Shown piece by piece: positions 47,597 to 62,773 of a DNA stretch of 64,000 nucleotides. Each line of letters starts with the position of its first letter. The stretch's first letter is position 1. Source of the stretch: Lycium barbarum (lineage: Eukaryota; Streptophyta; Magnoliopsida; Solanales; Solanaceae); assembly GCF_019175385.1 (NCBI RefSeq), contig NC_083339.1, positions 31,525,637-31,589,636 on the forward strand, read 5' to 3'. The notes beneath the pieces are model-generated. The model did no database searches and had not been told where the DNA came from. It saw only the letters and a list, made by a program, of their open reading frames with translations. The position numbers and the translations under genes are program-made.

Positions 47597-48787
47597 CTAT
47601 ATTAACTTGAATTTCTCCATATCCTGATAAACCAAATCTGGTCCTAACAACTCTGCTTCACCAACTTCGAACCAACCAATTGGTGATCTACACCTTCGGC
47701 CATACAGAGCTTCAAATGGTGCCATCCCAATGCTAGAATGATAACTGTTATTATAGGAAAACTCGATGAAAGGTAAGTGGTCATCCCAATTACCCTTGAA
47801 AACTAGGACACATGCTGTCAACATGTCCTCAAGGGTCTGAATAGTGCGCTCTGCCTGGCCATATGTTTGTGGATAAAAAGCTGTGCTGAGGTTCACCTTG
47901 GTACCCAATCCTTTTTGAAAAGATTTCCAAAAGTTCGCTGTGAACTGAGCACCACGATCTGAAATAATCAACACTGGGGTCCCATGCAATCTGACAATTT
48001 CATTAACATACAGCTTGGCATAATCTTCTGCTGAATTTGTGGTCTTGACTGGGAAAAAGTGCGCAGACTTAGTAAGCCTGTCAACGATCAACCAAATAGA
48101 GTCATGTCTCCCGGCTGAGCGAGGTAGACCTGATACAAAGTCCATATTGATCATTTCCCATTTCCAGACAGGAATATCAACATTCTGAGCCAAGCCACTA
48201 GGCCTCTGGTGTTCAGCTTTCACTTGCTGACAATTCGGACACTTAGCTACAAAATCTGCCACATTCTTTTTCGTATCGTTCCACCAGTAAATCTCCTTAA
48301 GATCATGATACATCTTAGTGGAACCTGGGTGAATGGAATACCTGGAATTGTGAGCTTCTAACATGATTCGCTCTCTGAGCCCATCTACATCTGGAACACA
48401 CAATCTACCTCGGTACCTCAAGGTACCATCATCTCCCCCTTGTTCGAAAGCCATCGTCTTATTCTTCTGAATCCCCACTTTCAACTGCAACAAGTAGGGA
48501 TCATTAAACTGTTTCTCCTTAACTTCAACGACTAAAGAGGAAAGAGCCCTATTCTGAACAAACACACCACCTTCCTCGGAGTCCAAAAGTCGAACTCCAA
48601 GATTGGCCAAACGGTGAACTTCCTTTGTCATAACTCTCTTATCTATGTCCACATGGGCTAAACTTCCCATGGAACGCCGACTAAGAGCATCAGCTACAAC
48701 ATTCGCTTTCCCCGGATGATAAAGAATATCTACATCGTAATCGTTAAGCAATTCGAGCCATCTCCTTTGCCTAAGATTCAGCTCCAT
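47597..48787 (-). pseudogene. RNase H end and integrase of element B, 396 open codons
   Basis: The frame opens after a TAA (48790-48788) where relatives have Gln. It reads LRQRRWLELLNDYDVDILYHPGKANVVADALSR (RNase H end), then the integrase zinc finger (EAHNSRYSIHP, TKMYHDLK, FVAKCPNCQQ) and a core with all three acidic residues: INMDFVSGLP, IISDRGAQF, YGQAERTIQ. It ends before the C-terminal domain. In this copy FYPQTYGQ replaces the usual HPQT, while the tandem copy keeps HPQT. The catalytic triad is intact, but the missing upstream and downstream parts make it part of a dead polyprotein. Confidence 0.93.
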
Positions 48788-49427
48788 TTACTGCAAGATA
48801 TACTGCAGGCTTTTATGATCTGTGAAAATATCAACATGCACTCCATACAAATAATGACGCCATATCTTAATTTCAAAAACTATAGCTGCAAACTCTAGGT
48901 CATGAGTCGGATAATTCTTTTTCGTGAACCTTGAGCTAACGAGATGCATAAGCTACAACCTTACCATGCTATATTAAGACACATCCGAGACCAACTCCCG
49001 AAGCATCACGATAAACCGCGAACCCTTCGGTTCCCTCTGGTAGAGTCAAAACTGGCGCAGAAGTCAATCTCGTTTTCAATTCCTCAAAACTGTGGTCACA
49101 GGCATCTGACCACTAAAATTTAACTTCCTTCTTCATCAACTTGGTCGATGGTGCTGAAATAGACGAAAACCCCTCTACCAAATGTCGGTAATAGCCTGCT
49201 AGACCCAAGAAACTGCGGATATCTGAAACTGATGTGGGTCTGGGCCAATTCTTAACGGCCTCAATCTTCTGAGAGTTAACCTGAACACCCTCACCAGAAA
49301 TCACATGACCTAAGAAGGCTACTGACTTGAGCAAAAATTCACACTTAGAGAATTTTGCATACAACTTGCAGTCCTTGAGAATCTGAAGAACTATACGAAG
49401 GTGTTCTGCGTGCTCGGCCTCACTACG
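48788..49427 (-). pseudogene. RT C-terminal part and RNase H of element B
   Basis: From [16 protein letters not shown] and [27 protein letters not shown] the RT thumb is open to a TAG (49115-49113). RNase H follows with [22 protein letters not shown] (Cys of CDAS changed to Arg), GVGLGCVLI, stop, [10 protein letters not shown], stop, [15 protein letters not shown]. Stops at 48971-48969 and 48938-48936 are former Gln codons. The RT active site itself is cut off: the LTR of C was inserted a few codons downstream of the expected DDILVYS. The N-terminal RT, protease, gag and 5' LTR of B are missing. Confidence 0.9.
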
Positions 49428-52094
<2,667 letters not shown>

Positions 52095-52515
52095 GTCTTC
52101 CCCCCTTAAAAACATTCATCCTCGAATGTTGCAATATTGCCAACCCACGACACCATCTTTGATTTGTTAGAATAATTATTTTTCCATTCGGGTCCGATTA
52201 CCATTTGGTTAAACTATAACTTGGGTCAGTCTCTTCTCAATTCTTTCTTAGCTCTTTTATTGCCTTCAGTCATATTCTTTCAATTCTTTGTCCTCATGTA
52301 CATGATCGGAAATTAACTAGCACCCCGCTCTTGTTCTTTCTTCATTATGGTAGTCTTGACTTGCCGTGTCATAACTATTCATCGTCCTGTACGTACTTTT
52401 TTTTTCTTGCTCCTTGTTTCCTTGTTAGTGGACAGCTACCTTTCTCTCACTACGGCGCCCTCTTTGCGTTTACTCCTTCGGTGCCATCTCGGGCTATCCT
52501 TTTTATACCCGTTGA
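52095..52515 (-). other. Polypurine tract and untranslated 3' interior of element C, cut by duplication junction
   Basis: TTTTAAGGGGGGAAGAC (52111-52095, minus strand) follows an ACATTCGAGGATGAATG remnant, so the LTR of C is a true 3' LTR and not a solo LTR. The remaining ~380 bp show no polyprotein. The stretch ends at the junction, where it jumps to gag of A. Confidence 0.75.
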
Positions 52516-52881
52516 CCCGAAAATTTTCGGAGGATTTAAACTCATAAAATCCTGGGCTCGAGTACTAGTCGCCCTGTCACAAGAACTTGTACTCTGCCGC
52601 TGTGCCTGAGTGGCAACTAACTACATCAGTAACTGAATATCTTTGATCATTTGTTTACCCGAAACAGCCGTTGAAGGAACTGGAGGCATTGGAGCTGGAA
52701 CTGAAGCCCCCTCTTGCTCCTCCGCATTAGGCAGAGTGGGAGAGGTATTGGATGGAGCCTCATTATGTGATTTACCTTCTTCTATATTTGTTGGAGGCTC
52801 CCTTTCCATTCGCCTTTATGTCATAGCCTTGCCCCTCTGGGCGGCTGTAGCTTTTCTCTTTGGCGGCGTCACTGAAATCAT
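52516..52881 (-). pseudogene. Gag of A, N-terminal part, copy 2
   Basis: Repeat of 43331-43696: the MEREPPTNIEEGKSHNEAP frame (52809-52621), with the same two stops as copy 1. Only the N-terminal third of gag is present, cut at the duplication junction. There is no protease or RT for this copy. Confidence 0.9.
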
Positions 52882-53905
52882 AACGCACTATTAGGGAGGA
52901 AAAATCTTATAACATGGCTCTATGGCACGATCTGACAAGAAGAAGAATGGTCATGTTTCCTAAATTCCTCGCAGGTTCTTGTTTATAAGTATGGCGCGCT
53001 TCACACCCATAAATGAGACTCTGCTAGACACGGCTCATAGACACACCCTAGGACGGAACTGCTCTGATACCACTTTTGTCACGACCCGATTAGAGGGGGC
53101 CATGATGGGTACCCGGAGCTGACTACCGAGCACCTCACATTAGGCTAATCATCATACTCAACCTGAACATATATAATCTCAAAAACAACACAGGTCTGTA
53201 TACATAAGCCCTTACGGCTGCAAAAATGATATATAAGAGTACAATGTGCTCATCATGGGACATCGACTACCCACACGTACGTATCTACGAGCCTCTAATA
53301 GAGGACTAGACATAAGGACGTGATAGGACCCCGTCGTGCCTAAAATATATACACAAAAGAATATGATCATAAGTGGCACCTTCGGAATAATGGAGTGCTC
53401 CTGTGAATCTGTTGATGAGCTCCTACGGATCCGCACCATCTCCCTGTCTACCTGTGGGCATGAACACAACGTCTATAAAAAGAAAGGACGTCAGTACGAA
53501 CATTGTACTAAGTGTGTAAGACATGAATAATACTGGCATAATAAGAAATCATGAAGCATGAGGTGAGGATATCACCTGATCAACCTTTAAAAGTAAACAT
53601 GTGTTATACATCTCACATAAATAAACATATCATATGTACCATCGTCGTTAACCCGCGTCCGGGTAACCATCATACACCGCCCACTAGTGGTGTCATGTCC
53701 GGTGCTCTAGGCACAGTGTAATCATAAGCAGCTCGCATTAGCGGTGACATGTCCGGCCATCTAGGCACGGTGGAATCGTATGCAGCCCGCCTTCGCGGTG
53801 ACATGTCCGACCATCTAGGCACGGTGTAATCATCATCATCACATACTTATCATAAAATTATCATAAAGCATGCATTAGAATTCGAAGGTAGTCTATAACC
53901 ATATC
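52882..53905 (-). mobile_element. Leader, PBS (53072-53061) and partial 5' LTR of A, copy 2
   Basis: TGGTATCAGAGC lies at 53072-53061 on the minus strand and the LTR part at 53077-53905. Two differences from copy 1 are visible: T for C at 52969 and at 53341 (plus strand). Confidence 0.9.
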
Positions 53906-56040
53906 TGTCACGCCCCGAACCATGGCCTGGGCGTAACACGGCACTCGGGCCTTGCTTGCATATATCCGAGCAAACCTCATGGCTTGCTTGTCAAATGGGC
54001 ATCAAAACAATATAATCTATATGATGCAATTTAAATGAATCATGAAAATGTAATTTGCATAATAATGTCTTGAAATTATCTCATAGCATGAAAAATCATG
54101 AAAACGTAATAGTCTACAAGCACGAAAGCATAACAGACTCAGTGAACTAATATCTGTCTATGAAACCTCTAAACCATGTCTGAATACTAACTACTAGGAC
54201 ATGGCCCTGGACTACCATAAACTGAATACTAATGCAGACTCCATGTTGAACCCCGAGAGAAGTGGGGCTCACCAATAAGCTGATAACTGAGGTGATCCTA
54301 CTGCGCAGGTGTATGCTCTTGAAAATCGGTATCTGCACCATGAAGTGCAGGCCCCGGTCAAAAGGGACGTTAGTACATGGTGAATAGTACTAGTATGTAA
54401 AAACCTGCTGAAATGAAGAACATGGCACAACATAGGTATAGGACATGAACTGAAACTGAATGTAACTTTAACATGAGCACGAAATGTGAGTAAAGTTTGA
54501 AAACAGTAAATCAATAGAAATACATGTATATAAAACTGCTTGTAACGTAGGGAATGCTATAGTATAACCGACAACATGATCTGGTACTTGCGTCCTACCA
54601 GCAGAACACTCACACCTTGCCAGGGATATGAGATTTAAGTAATAATAAGCATGTAAGGATCCAAACTGCATAATGAAGGTGTTGCCTCCTTGCTGACAAC
54701 CCTTATCCTACGGTGACTACGTAGTTTCAGGCTATCTGAGCCTTCTCGGTTAGCTAAGCAACTCCCAAAAACATGAACATGATATAGTTGGCTAAGAAGT
54801 CCATGATTTTCATGAAATAACTTGTAGTCATGATTTCACGAAATAACTTGTAACATGGTTTCATGAAATATCTCGTAATATGGTTTCATGATATAACTTG
54901 TCATATTCTTGCAAACATGTTCTTGATTCATGAGTAATGACAATAGTTCATAATTATATATATAATTGACTTGAAAACATACTTGTAACTTGCTAGATAA
55001 AATCATAAAGTTTTATATAAACATAATGAGAACACATGAGGAAGAATTCACGATTCATGGAGTAAGCTAGGGTTCCTAATAACCGTAATGGAAGATTAGG
55101 AATACAATAACGAATATAGATACAAAATTCATGTACATGAATACATAAATACAGGCTACCAAAATGTTGGTTTTAATGCCCTAGGATTTGAACTTAATGG
55201 ATATCAAGAAACGGAGCATGGGGAAGAACGTAGGGATTCCCACATGTGGATGGAAGTTCTACATACCTTAATTGCTCCAAAATCTTGAATTAAAGACTTG
55301 AATTTTGGAGAAGATTTCCTAAATCTTGATTCTTTAACCTTGAGATGAGTTTTCTTGAAAACCCTAGATTAGGAACAATGATTTCTTGCTTAGATTATTA
55401 GAATATATGTTAGAATTGAGTTGGAAGGGTTTGGATTGACTTACCTTGATGTTTTGGATTGTTGCTAGGGCTTGGAATTGTGAATAATGAAATAAAAGAA
55501 CTGAAGGCTTGAATTTATACAAAAGTGAGGCGGAAATTATATGGACATATTATACGGTCCGTATAATATGACCATATTTTATCATGGCTGAAAAAAGAAC
55601 GTCGGGTTGAGGTTTCATGATGTACAGACGAGTTATACGGTCCGTATAAAATTATATGGGTCGTATAAGTAGTTCGTACAACATGACCAGTGAACGGACT
55701 GCTCTGTACTCCTTCAGTAAAATGGCCATAACTTTTTGTACAAATGTCCCATTGACCTCCGTAATATACCGTTAGAAAGGTATTTCAAAGGGATACAACT
55801 TTTATTCAGGAAGTTGTCCCAAATTCCTAATAAATAAAGGGGTTATGGTCTTTGAAAGTAAGACCTTCTACAAACTCACTTGCAAATATGCCCCGTAGAG
55901 TGGCTTCCAACTTTGCTTTACCCAAAGACATTTCTTATGACTTGATTAGTTTTCCAAAAACTTCCTATAACCCTCATATTGGTTCCATTATATTATCATC
56001 TTATGAGTCAAACCTTTGCCCGAAGCTACGAGGTGTTACA
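53906..56040 (-). mobile_element. 3' LTR of element B, copy 2
   Basis: Same termini, palindromes (55551-55567 and 55633-55649) and TATA as copy 1. I saw no difference over the whole LTR. Confidence 0.9.
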
Positions 56041-56781
56041 ATATCTCCCCCTTGGGATCATTCGTCCTCGAATGATAGGTCATGGTTTAGAATATGACTG
56101 GACATGGCTTGACTACATGAACCTGAAGGAAACATGACATGAAACATGGAGACTGAACTAACATGACATGGTTACATGAAAACGTGAATACTGAGACATC
56201 GAACATGGGCACCGGGTACATGACATGAGCGTGAAACATGAGACATACCATTACATGGGCTATGGAAAGTTACCTTGAAAGTTCTCTGTTTGCTCTTCAA
56301 ACAAAAATGGGTATTTGGATTTCATATCCTCCTCGGCTTCTCATGTAGCTTCCTTCACTATCTGACTCCTACACAGGACTTTCACTGAGGCTACTTCCCT
56401 AGTTCTCAACTAGCGAACCTGACAGTCAAGAATGGCTACGGGGATCTGCTGATAGGTCAAACCATCCTTAACTGTTATAGTATCAGCAAGAACAACCAAC
56501 GACGGGTCTCCTACACACTTCCTCAACATGGACACATGAAACACGGGATGTATAACAGCCAAATCTTGTGGCAACTCAAGATAGGATACTAGACTAACCT
56601 TTCACAGAATTCTATAAGGTCAAATATATCTGTTACTGAGCTTCCCTTTCTTGCCAAATCTCATAACACTCTGCATGGGTGAGACTTTAAGGAACACCCA
56701 ATCATCAACTGAAAATTCTAAGTCCCTTTGCCTCACATCTGTGTAAGACTTCTGGCGACTCTGAGCTGTTTTCAAATGCTC
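56041..56781 (-). pseudogene. Chromodomain and integrase C-terminus of B, copy 2
   Basis: Both Trp-to-stop changes of copy 1 are present. Private changes: Trp to Cys in VLWRSQ (plus-strand A at 56371) and Glu to Gln in YQEIPVAIL (G at 56448). Copy 1 keeps the residues seen in relatives at both sites. Confidence 0.85.
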
Positions 56782-57972
56782 CTATATTAACTTGAATTTC
56801 TCCATATCCTGATAAACCAAATCTGGTCCTAACAACTCTGCTTCACCAACTTCGAACCAACCAATTGGTGATCTACACCTTCGCCCATACAGAGCTTCAA
56901 ATGGTGCCATCCCAATGCTAGAATGATAACTGTTATTATAGGAAAACTCGATGAAAGGTAAGTGGTCATCCCAATTACCCTTGAAAACTAGGACACATGC
57001 TGTCAACATGTCCTCAAGGGTCTGAATAGTGCGCTCTGCCTGGCCATATGTTTGTGGATGAAAAGCTGTGCTGAGGTTCACCTTGGTACCCAATCCTTTT
57101 TGAAAAGATTTCCAAAAGTTCGCTGTGAACTGAGCACCACGATCTGAAATAATCAACACTGGGGTCCCATGCAATCTGACAATTTCATTAACATACAGCT
57201 TGGCATAATCTTCTGCTGAATTTGTGGTCTTGACTGGGAAAAAGTGCGCAGACTTAGTAAGCCTGTCAACGATCAACCAAATAGAGTCATGTCTCCCGGC
57301 TGAGCGAGGTAGACCTGATACAAAGTCCATATTGATCATTTCCCATTTCCAGACAGGAATATCAACATTCTGAGCCAAGCCACTAGGCCTCTGGTGTTCA
57401 GCTTTCACTTGCTGACAATTCGGACACTTAGCTACAAAATCTGCCACATTCTTTTTCGTATCGTTCCACCAGTAAATCTCCTTAAGATCATGATACATCT
57501 TAGTGGAACCTGGGTGAATGGAATACCTGGAATTGTGAGCTTCTAACATGATTCGCTCTCTGAGCCCATCTACATCTGGAACACACAATCTACCTCGGTA
57601 CCTCAAGGTACCATCATCTCCCCCTTGTTCGAAAGCCATCGTCTTATTCTTCTGAATCCCCTCTTTCAACTGCAACAAGTAGGGATCATTAAACTGTTTC
57701 TCCTTAACTTCAACGACTAAAGAGGAAAGAGCCCTATTCTGAACAAACACACCACCTTCCTCGGAGTCCAAAAGTCGAACTCCAAGATTGGCCAAACGGT
57801 GAACTTCCTTTGTCATAACTCTCTTATCTATGTCCACATGGGCTAAACTTCCCATGGAACGCCGACTAAGAGCATCAGCTACAACATTCGCTTTCCCCGG
57901 ATGATAAAGAATATCTACATCGTAATCGTTAAGCAATTCGAGCCATCTCCTTTGCCTAAGATTCAGCTCCAT
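56782..57972 (-). pseudogene. RNase H end and integrase of element B, copy 2
   Basis: Same 396-codon frame as 47597-48787, with zinc finger and D-D-E residues intact. It keeps the family-typical HPQT and LKEGIQ, where copy 1 has YPQT and LKVGIQ. One silent difference lies in LYGRRC (plus-strand 56885). It is therefore the more ancestral copy in this domain. Confidence 0.93.
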
Positions 57973-58612
57973 TTACTGCAAGATATACTGCAGGCTTTTA
58001 TGATCTGTGAAAATATCAACATGCACTCCATACAAATAATGACGCCATATCTTAATTTCAAAAACTATAGCTGCAAACTCTAGGTCATGAGTCGGATAAT
58101 TCTTTTTCGTGAACCTTGAGCTAACGAGATGCATAAGCTACAACCTTACCATGCTATATTAAGACACATCCGAGACCAACTCCCGAAGCATCACGATAAA
58201 CCGCGAACCCTTCGGTTCCCTCTGGTAGAGTCAAAACTGGCGCAGAAGTCAATCTCGTTTTCAATTCCTCAAAACTGTGGTCACAGGCATCTGACCACTA
58301 AAATTTAACTTCCTTCTTCATCAACTTGGTCGATGGTGCTGAAATAGACGAAAACCCCTCTACGAAATGTCGGTAATAGCCTGCTAGACCCAAGAAACTG
58401 CGGATATCTGAAACTGATGTGGGTCTGGGCCAATTCTTAACGGCCTCAATCTTCTGAGAGTTAACCTGAACACCCTCACCAGAAATCACATGACCTAAGA
58501 AGGCTACTGACTTGAGCAAAAATTCACACTTAGAGAATTTTGCATACAACTTGCAGTCCTTGAGAATCTGAAGAACTATACGAAGGTGTTCTGCGTGCTC
58601 GGCCTCACTACG
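57973..58612 (-). pseudogene. RT C-terminal part and RNase H of B, copy 2
   Basis: Repeat of 48788-49427 with the same Gln-to-stop changes. It reads HFVEGF, as related elements do (RRFVEGF), against HLVEGF in copy 1 (plus-strand 58364). Confidence 0.9.
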
Positions 58613-59546
58613 TGTCACGACCCAAACCGACGGGCCGTAACAAGTGCCCGACCACTACTGGCCAAGCACTGATGTGCTTGCGTTTACTTCTCACTGACTA
58701 TCCTGGGCCCATATACAATCTGTAACTGTTCTACACTGTCTCCCGAACAATCATCATAAGAGACACCGTACCTGGAACTCACGGCCAACCCATACCTATA
58801 AAGATAAACACTGAGAATAACAGCGTGAGCCGATTAGGCCGCCATACATATATATTGTACAACAAAATAAACGCCGACAAGACTGCATAATATCACGACT
58901 ACATATCACTGTCTACAAACCTCTATGGAGTACAAACTGTAGAAATGACAGGACAAGGCCCTGCTGTACCCACATATGTACCTAACCGAATAGCAGACTA
59001 AACGGACTGAAGCTCCGGATCAATGGAGCGTACCGACTGCTGCTGAGGGGAGGTCCTACTGCTATGAACCGTTCGACTGGCTACCTGATCCTTCGGGCAT
59101 GAACGCAGCGTCCACAAGAAGGGACGTCAGTACGAGTAATGTACCAAGTATGTAAGGCATGAATAGTAATATAGTAAGGGATGTAAAGTATGAATAATAA
59201 CAAAATGGAAATATAGAGCATATCGTAAGATAAAAGAGTAACCTGTACATATGAGTGCCTTTTAGGCGGGTACCATGCATGCTTAGTGCTGCGGAACGTG
59301 CAGCCCGATCCACATATATACATATATACATATATCCATAGTAATGCTTTCTTTGAAAAACACTTCTTGTTCATGTATTAAAACAGAATATATCATGTTG
59401 CCGAGGCGTCGGCTCCGATCCATTTAGCCACATATGTCCCGCGTCCGGGATGATATCATGTCATATAATACCAACTGATCAGGTGGATACGCATCTATAG
59501 CGCTCTGGCCCTTTTTCCCATATTCCCCATATACATATACATATAC

Positions 59547-59606
<60 letters not shown>

Positions 59607-61233
59607 AGCAACATGCATGAGAGCCCAAGAAAAGCTATAACTCTATCGGAGTGACGTAAGGTCGGTAATCCGATCATATTATGGAATAATCATCATCGCT
59701 CTATCTCACCTTGAATGAACAATTATTTTAAAGTGAGACTATCAATGAAGAATAACATCAAAAGAAAACATAGAATAAGGTCATAAATCTCATAAGGCGT
59801 CAATTCATATACTTTGAAGTCCTTAGAAAATAGAGTCATTATCACGGAATAAAATTGAGGATCAAGAACTAGCTCAATATTCTCATATTCATATTGAATC
59901 CACAACTTGAGACTTTCAAACATGAACCCATTCTCATCATAATCATCATAGACATATTCTCATCTTTGACATCATCGTTTTCATTACAAAAACATGTCCG
60001 TCGTTGTAGTCATAAAAGCTTACAAAACATAAACCTTTGTTTTGGAAAAATACGGACATTTTGGAAATCATTTACGGGTTATCAGGAAGGAAATCATGTC
60101 TTGGAATCATAGACTTTTAACTTTTGATAACAAGGAAAATATGGAAACATTTATGAAATCATAACCTAGGGATCATGCCTTTGAAAGAAAGGGACGAGCC
60201 TTAACATACCTGTTCGGCCTCCAGTTATCTACACTTATTCGTCCGAGCTCGCAAGTCTACATTTACAAGGATTCACACAATCGTTAGACTCATCGTAGTA
60301 TATTTGTGCTAAGCTTTCAAGTCAAACAATTTTATATCCTGCTGAAAATCGGGCAGCATCTCCCCTGTTTATATGCCTAGCCCGAAATCTCAATTCAGCA
60401 ACCAGCAACGACAACAACAATACCAACATCAATAACATCACTTCCAACACCAATATATACCATAAATAAACCCACACGCTATTTTCCAATTTCCACAACC
60501 AACCAACTTGCTATACAATTATTTAACGACTTTATCTCCGTAAATAAACCAAAATTAACATTAATAATAGGAGATTCATACCTTATTCTTGTTAAAACAG
60601 AGATATCTTCAATATCTACCTTGAATCCACCACAAAACCATACTAGAATCACATCTATGCGTTTATCCGAGCTTCGATTAATACTCTGTTACTTGAAAAT
60701 TGCTTACTTTTTGTTTCCCTCTTTCTCTCTTCAAAAATCTGGAAAGTTCTGGGCTAAATCTGGTGAAAAAAGGGGTTCTTACCCTTTTTATAAGGGTCAA
60801 ATTCGGGTCTACACTGTAGCAGCACTGTAGCATGTGTTTCTGCTCTGTCAGCTGAACTTGTAACCTCCATAATTATCTACTCCGATCTCCCATCGATGCG
60901 AGGTTTGTTGCGTTGGAAACTAGACTCGACAAACTTCATTTTAGGCTTTTGTTTCACCTTAAAACACTTCATATGCTAAGAGATATTCGTCCCCCAAGTT
61001 GGACCAAACTTTTCACACGAAACTTTACCCATCCTTTCTCCAAAGTCGTACTACTCCTTTTCTTCCACTCATTTCCTTATAAAACCTTCCGGTATACCTT
61101 ATATACATCCTTCAGTCGTTAAATATACTTAATAATGCTTGCTTATATTTCAAAGTGGTTTTACCTAACCATAACTCAACGTACTTATGTTTCAAATTTG
61201 ATAAGTGCTTCTTCGAAGATACGGGGTGTAACA
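58613..61233 (-). mobile_element. 3' LTR of element C, copy 2
   Basis: Same ends as copy 1 and inserted at the same base of B. The AT microsatellite (59529-59602) is shorter by 46 bp. Substitutions against copy 1 are at 59493 and 61083. Confidence 0.9.
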
Positions 61234-62079
61234 GTCTTCCCCCCTTAAAAACATTCATCCTCGAATGTTGCAATATTGCCAACCCACGACACCATCTTTG
61301 ATTTGTTAGAATAATTATTTTTCCATTCGGGTCCGATTACCATTTGGTTAAACTATAACTTGGGTCAGTCTCTTCTCAATTCTTTCTTAGCTCTTTTATT
61401 GCCTTCAGTCATATTCTTTCAATTCTTTGTCCTCATGTACATGATCGGAAATTAACTAGCACCCCGCTCTTGTTCTTTCTTCATTATGGTAGTCTTGACT
61501 TGCCGTGTCATAACTATTCATCGTCCTGTACGTACTTTTTTTTTCTTGCTCCTTGTTTCCTTGTTAGTGGACAGCTACCTTTCTCTCACTACGGCGCCCT
61601 CTTTGCGTTTACTCCTTCGGTGCCATCTCGGGCTATCCTTTTTATACCCGTTGATCTTAGATATACACTGTACCGATTGTTTTGTAGTCCATTAGTCAGG
61701 CTCTCTAATCCGTACATCCTTGTCGCCATCTCTTTTACCCTTACATTCCAAATGTTTACCCAGCATAACTATGTCGCTAGTGAACATAATGGCTATGTTG
61801 CTTTCTAAGGCCCGCTATATCATTATCCGAAATACGTATATACGTAATGTTTCTTCGCCATTTATTATCCTTCGCAGTCCAGTTACACTTATGGAAAACT
61901 TATAATCCGAGTTCAACTAATTTCTTAGCTCGCAACATCTTTGAGTTCCTGCTACAACTTTTTCTTTACTTCTTTCCCTCACATCTATCAATACAATCCC
62001 AGAAGTTAGCATGCATTATTCTGTCTTAAGTGACATTCATTTGCAGGTTGTTTCCTTACTTACTGTTCTCTTATCTCTT
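61234..62079. other. Interior of element C and unassigned sequence up to LTR of D
   Basis: 61234-61654 repeats 52095-52515. From 61655 the sequence is unique in this window. It is T- and C-rich with short ORFs that match nothing I recognise. It may be more of C's 3' untranslated interior or the unmatched 5' part of D's LTR; the border between C and D is not visible. Confidence 0.5.
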
Positions 62080-62577
62080 CGACATGCTGTTATTGAATAT
62101 GCCTTACATACTCAGTACATTGCTCATACTGACATCCTTTCTTTTTGGGCGTTGTGTTCATGCCCATAGGTAGACAGGGAGATGGCCCAGATTCCTAGGA
62201 GCTACTCAGCAGATTACAGGAGCACTCCACTATTCCGGAGGTGCCCTTTTTGAGATATTATTTTGTTTATATATTTGGGCAAGACGGGGTCCTGTCCCGT
62301 CCTTATGTCTTAGTACTCTAGTAGGGGCTCAAAGATATGTATGTGTGGATAGTAGATGTCCCCTGATGACTACATTGTATATTTGTATATCATTTTGATA
62401 GCCTGAGGGGCTTATACACATGAATGTAGATAAGTTTTGGAAGTGATAATGGTTTCCTTATGGCTAGTTGTGTTGAGAATAATAAATGCATTCAAGATGA
62501 GTCTGGTGGTAAGTATGATGGGCGGTGCTCGGTAGGGTAGCTCCGGGTACCCGTCATGGCCTAGTCGGGTCGTGACA
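62080..62577 (+). mobile_element. 5' LTR of element D, 3' part recognisable
   Basis: It ends GGCCTAGTCGGGTCGTGACA at 62577. Over about 500 bp it resembles the LTR end of A in reverse orientation, e.g. TTCATGCCCATAGGTAGACA and GGGGTCCTGTCCCGTCCTTATG. No TGTTAC start is found upstream, so the LTR is truncated or has diverged. Confidence 0.75.
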
Positions 62578-62581
62578 AAAG

Positions 62582-62593
62582 TGGTATCAGAGC
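62582..62593 (+). other. Primer-binding site (tRNA-iMet) of element D
   Basis: TGGTATCAGAGC, four bases after the LTR end, complementary to the 3' end of initiator tRNA-Met and identical to the site of A. Confidence 0.92.
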
Positions 62594-62773
62594 AGTTCTG
62601 TCCTAGGGTGTGTCTTCAAGCCGTGTCCGGCAGAGTCTCGTTTATGGGTGTGAAGCGCGCCACACTTATAAACAAGAGGCTACGGGGCATTTAGGAAAAA
62701 TTACTATTCTTCTTCTTATTAGATCGTGCGATAGAGCTATGTTATAAGATTTCCTCCTTCCTAATTGTGAGTT

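Larger units (their letters stand above)
52516..61654. repeat. Tandem segmental duplication, copy 2 (9139 bp)
   Basis: Repeat of 43331-52515 in the same orientation. At the left it begins within gag of A (CCCGAAAATTTTC) with no transition; at the right it ends at TTGA and then continues into sequence absent from copy 1. It carries the same nested order gag A, LTR A, element B, LTR C. Confidence 0.95.
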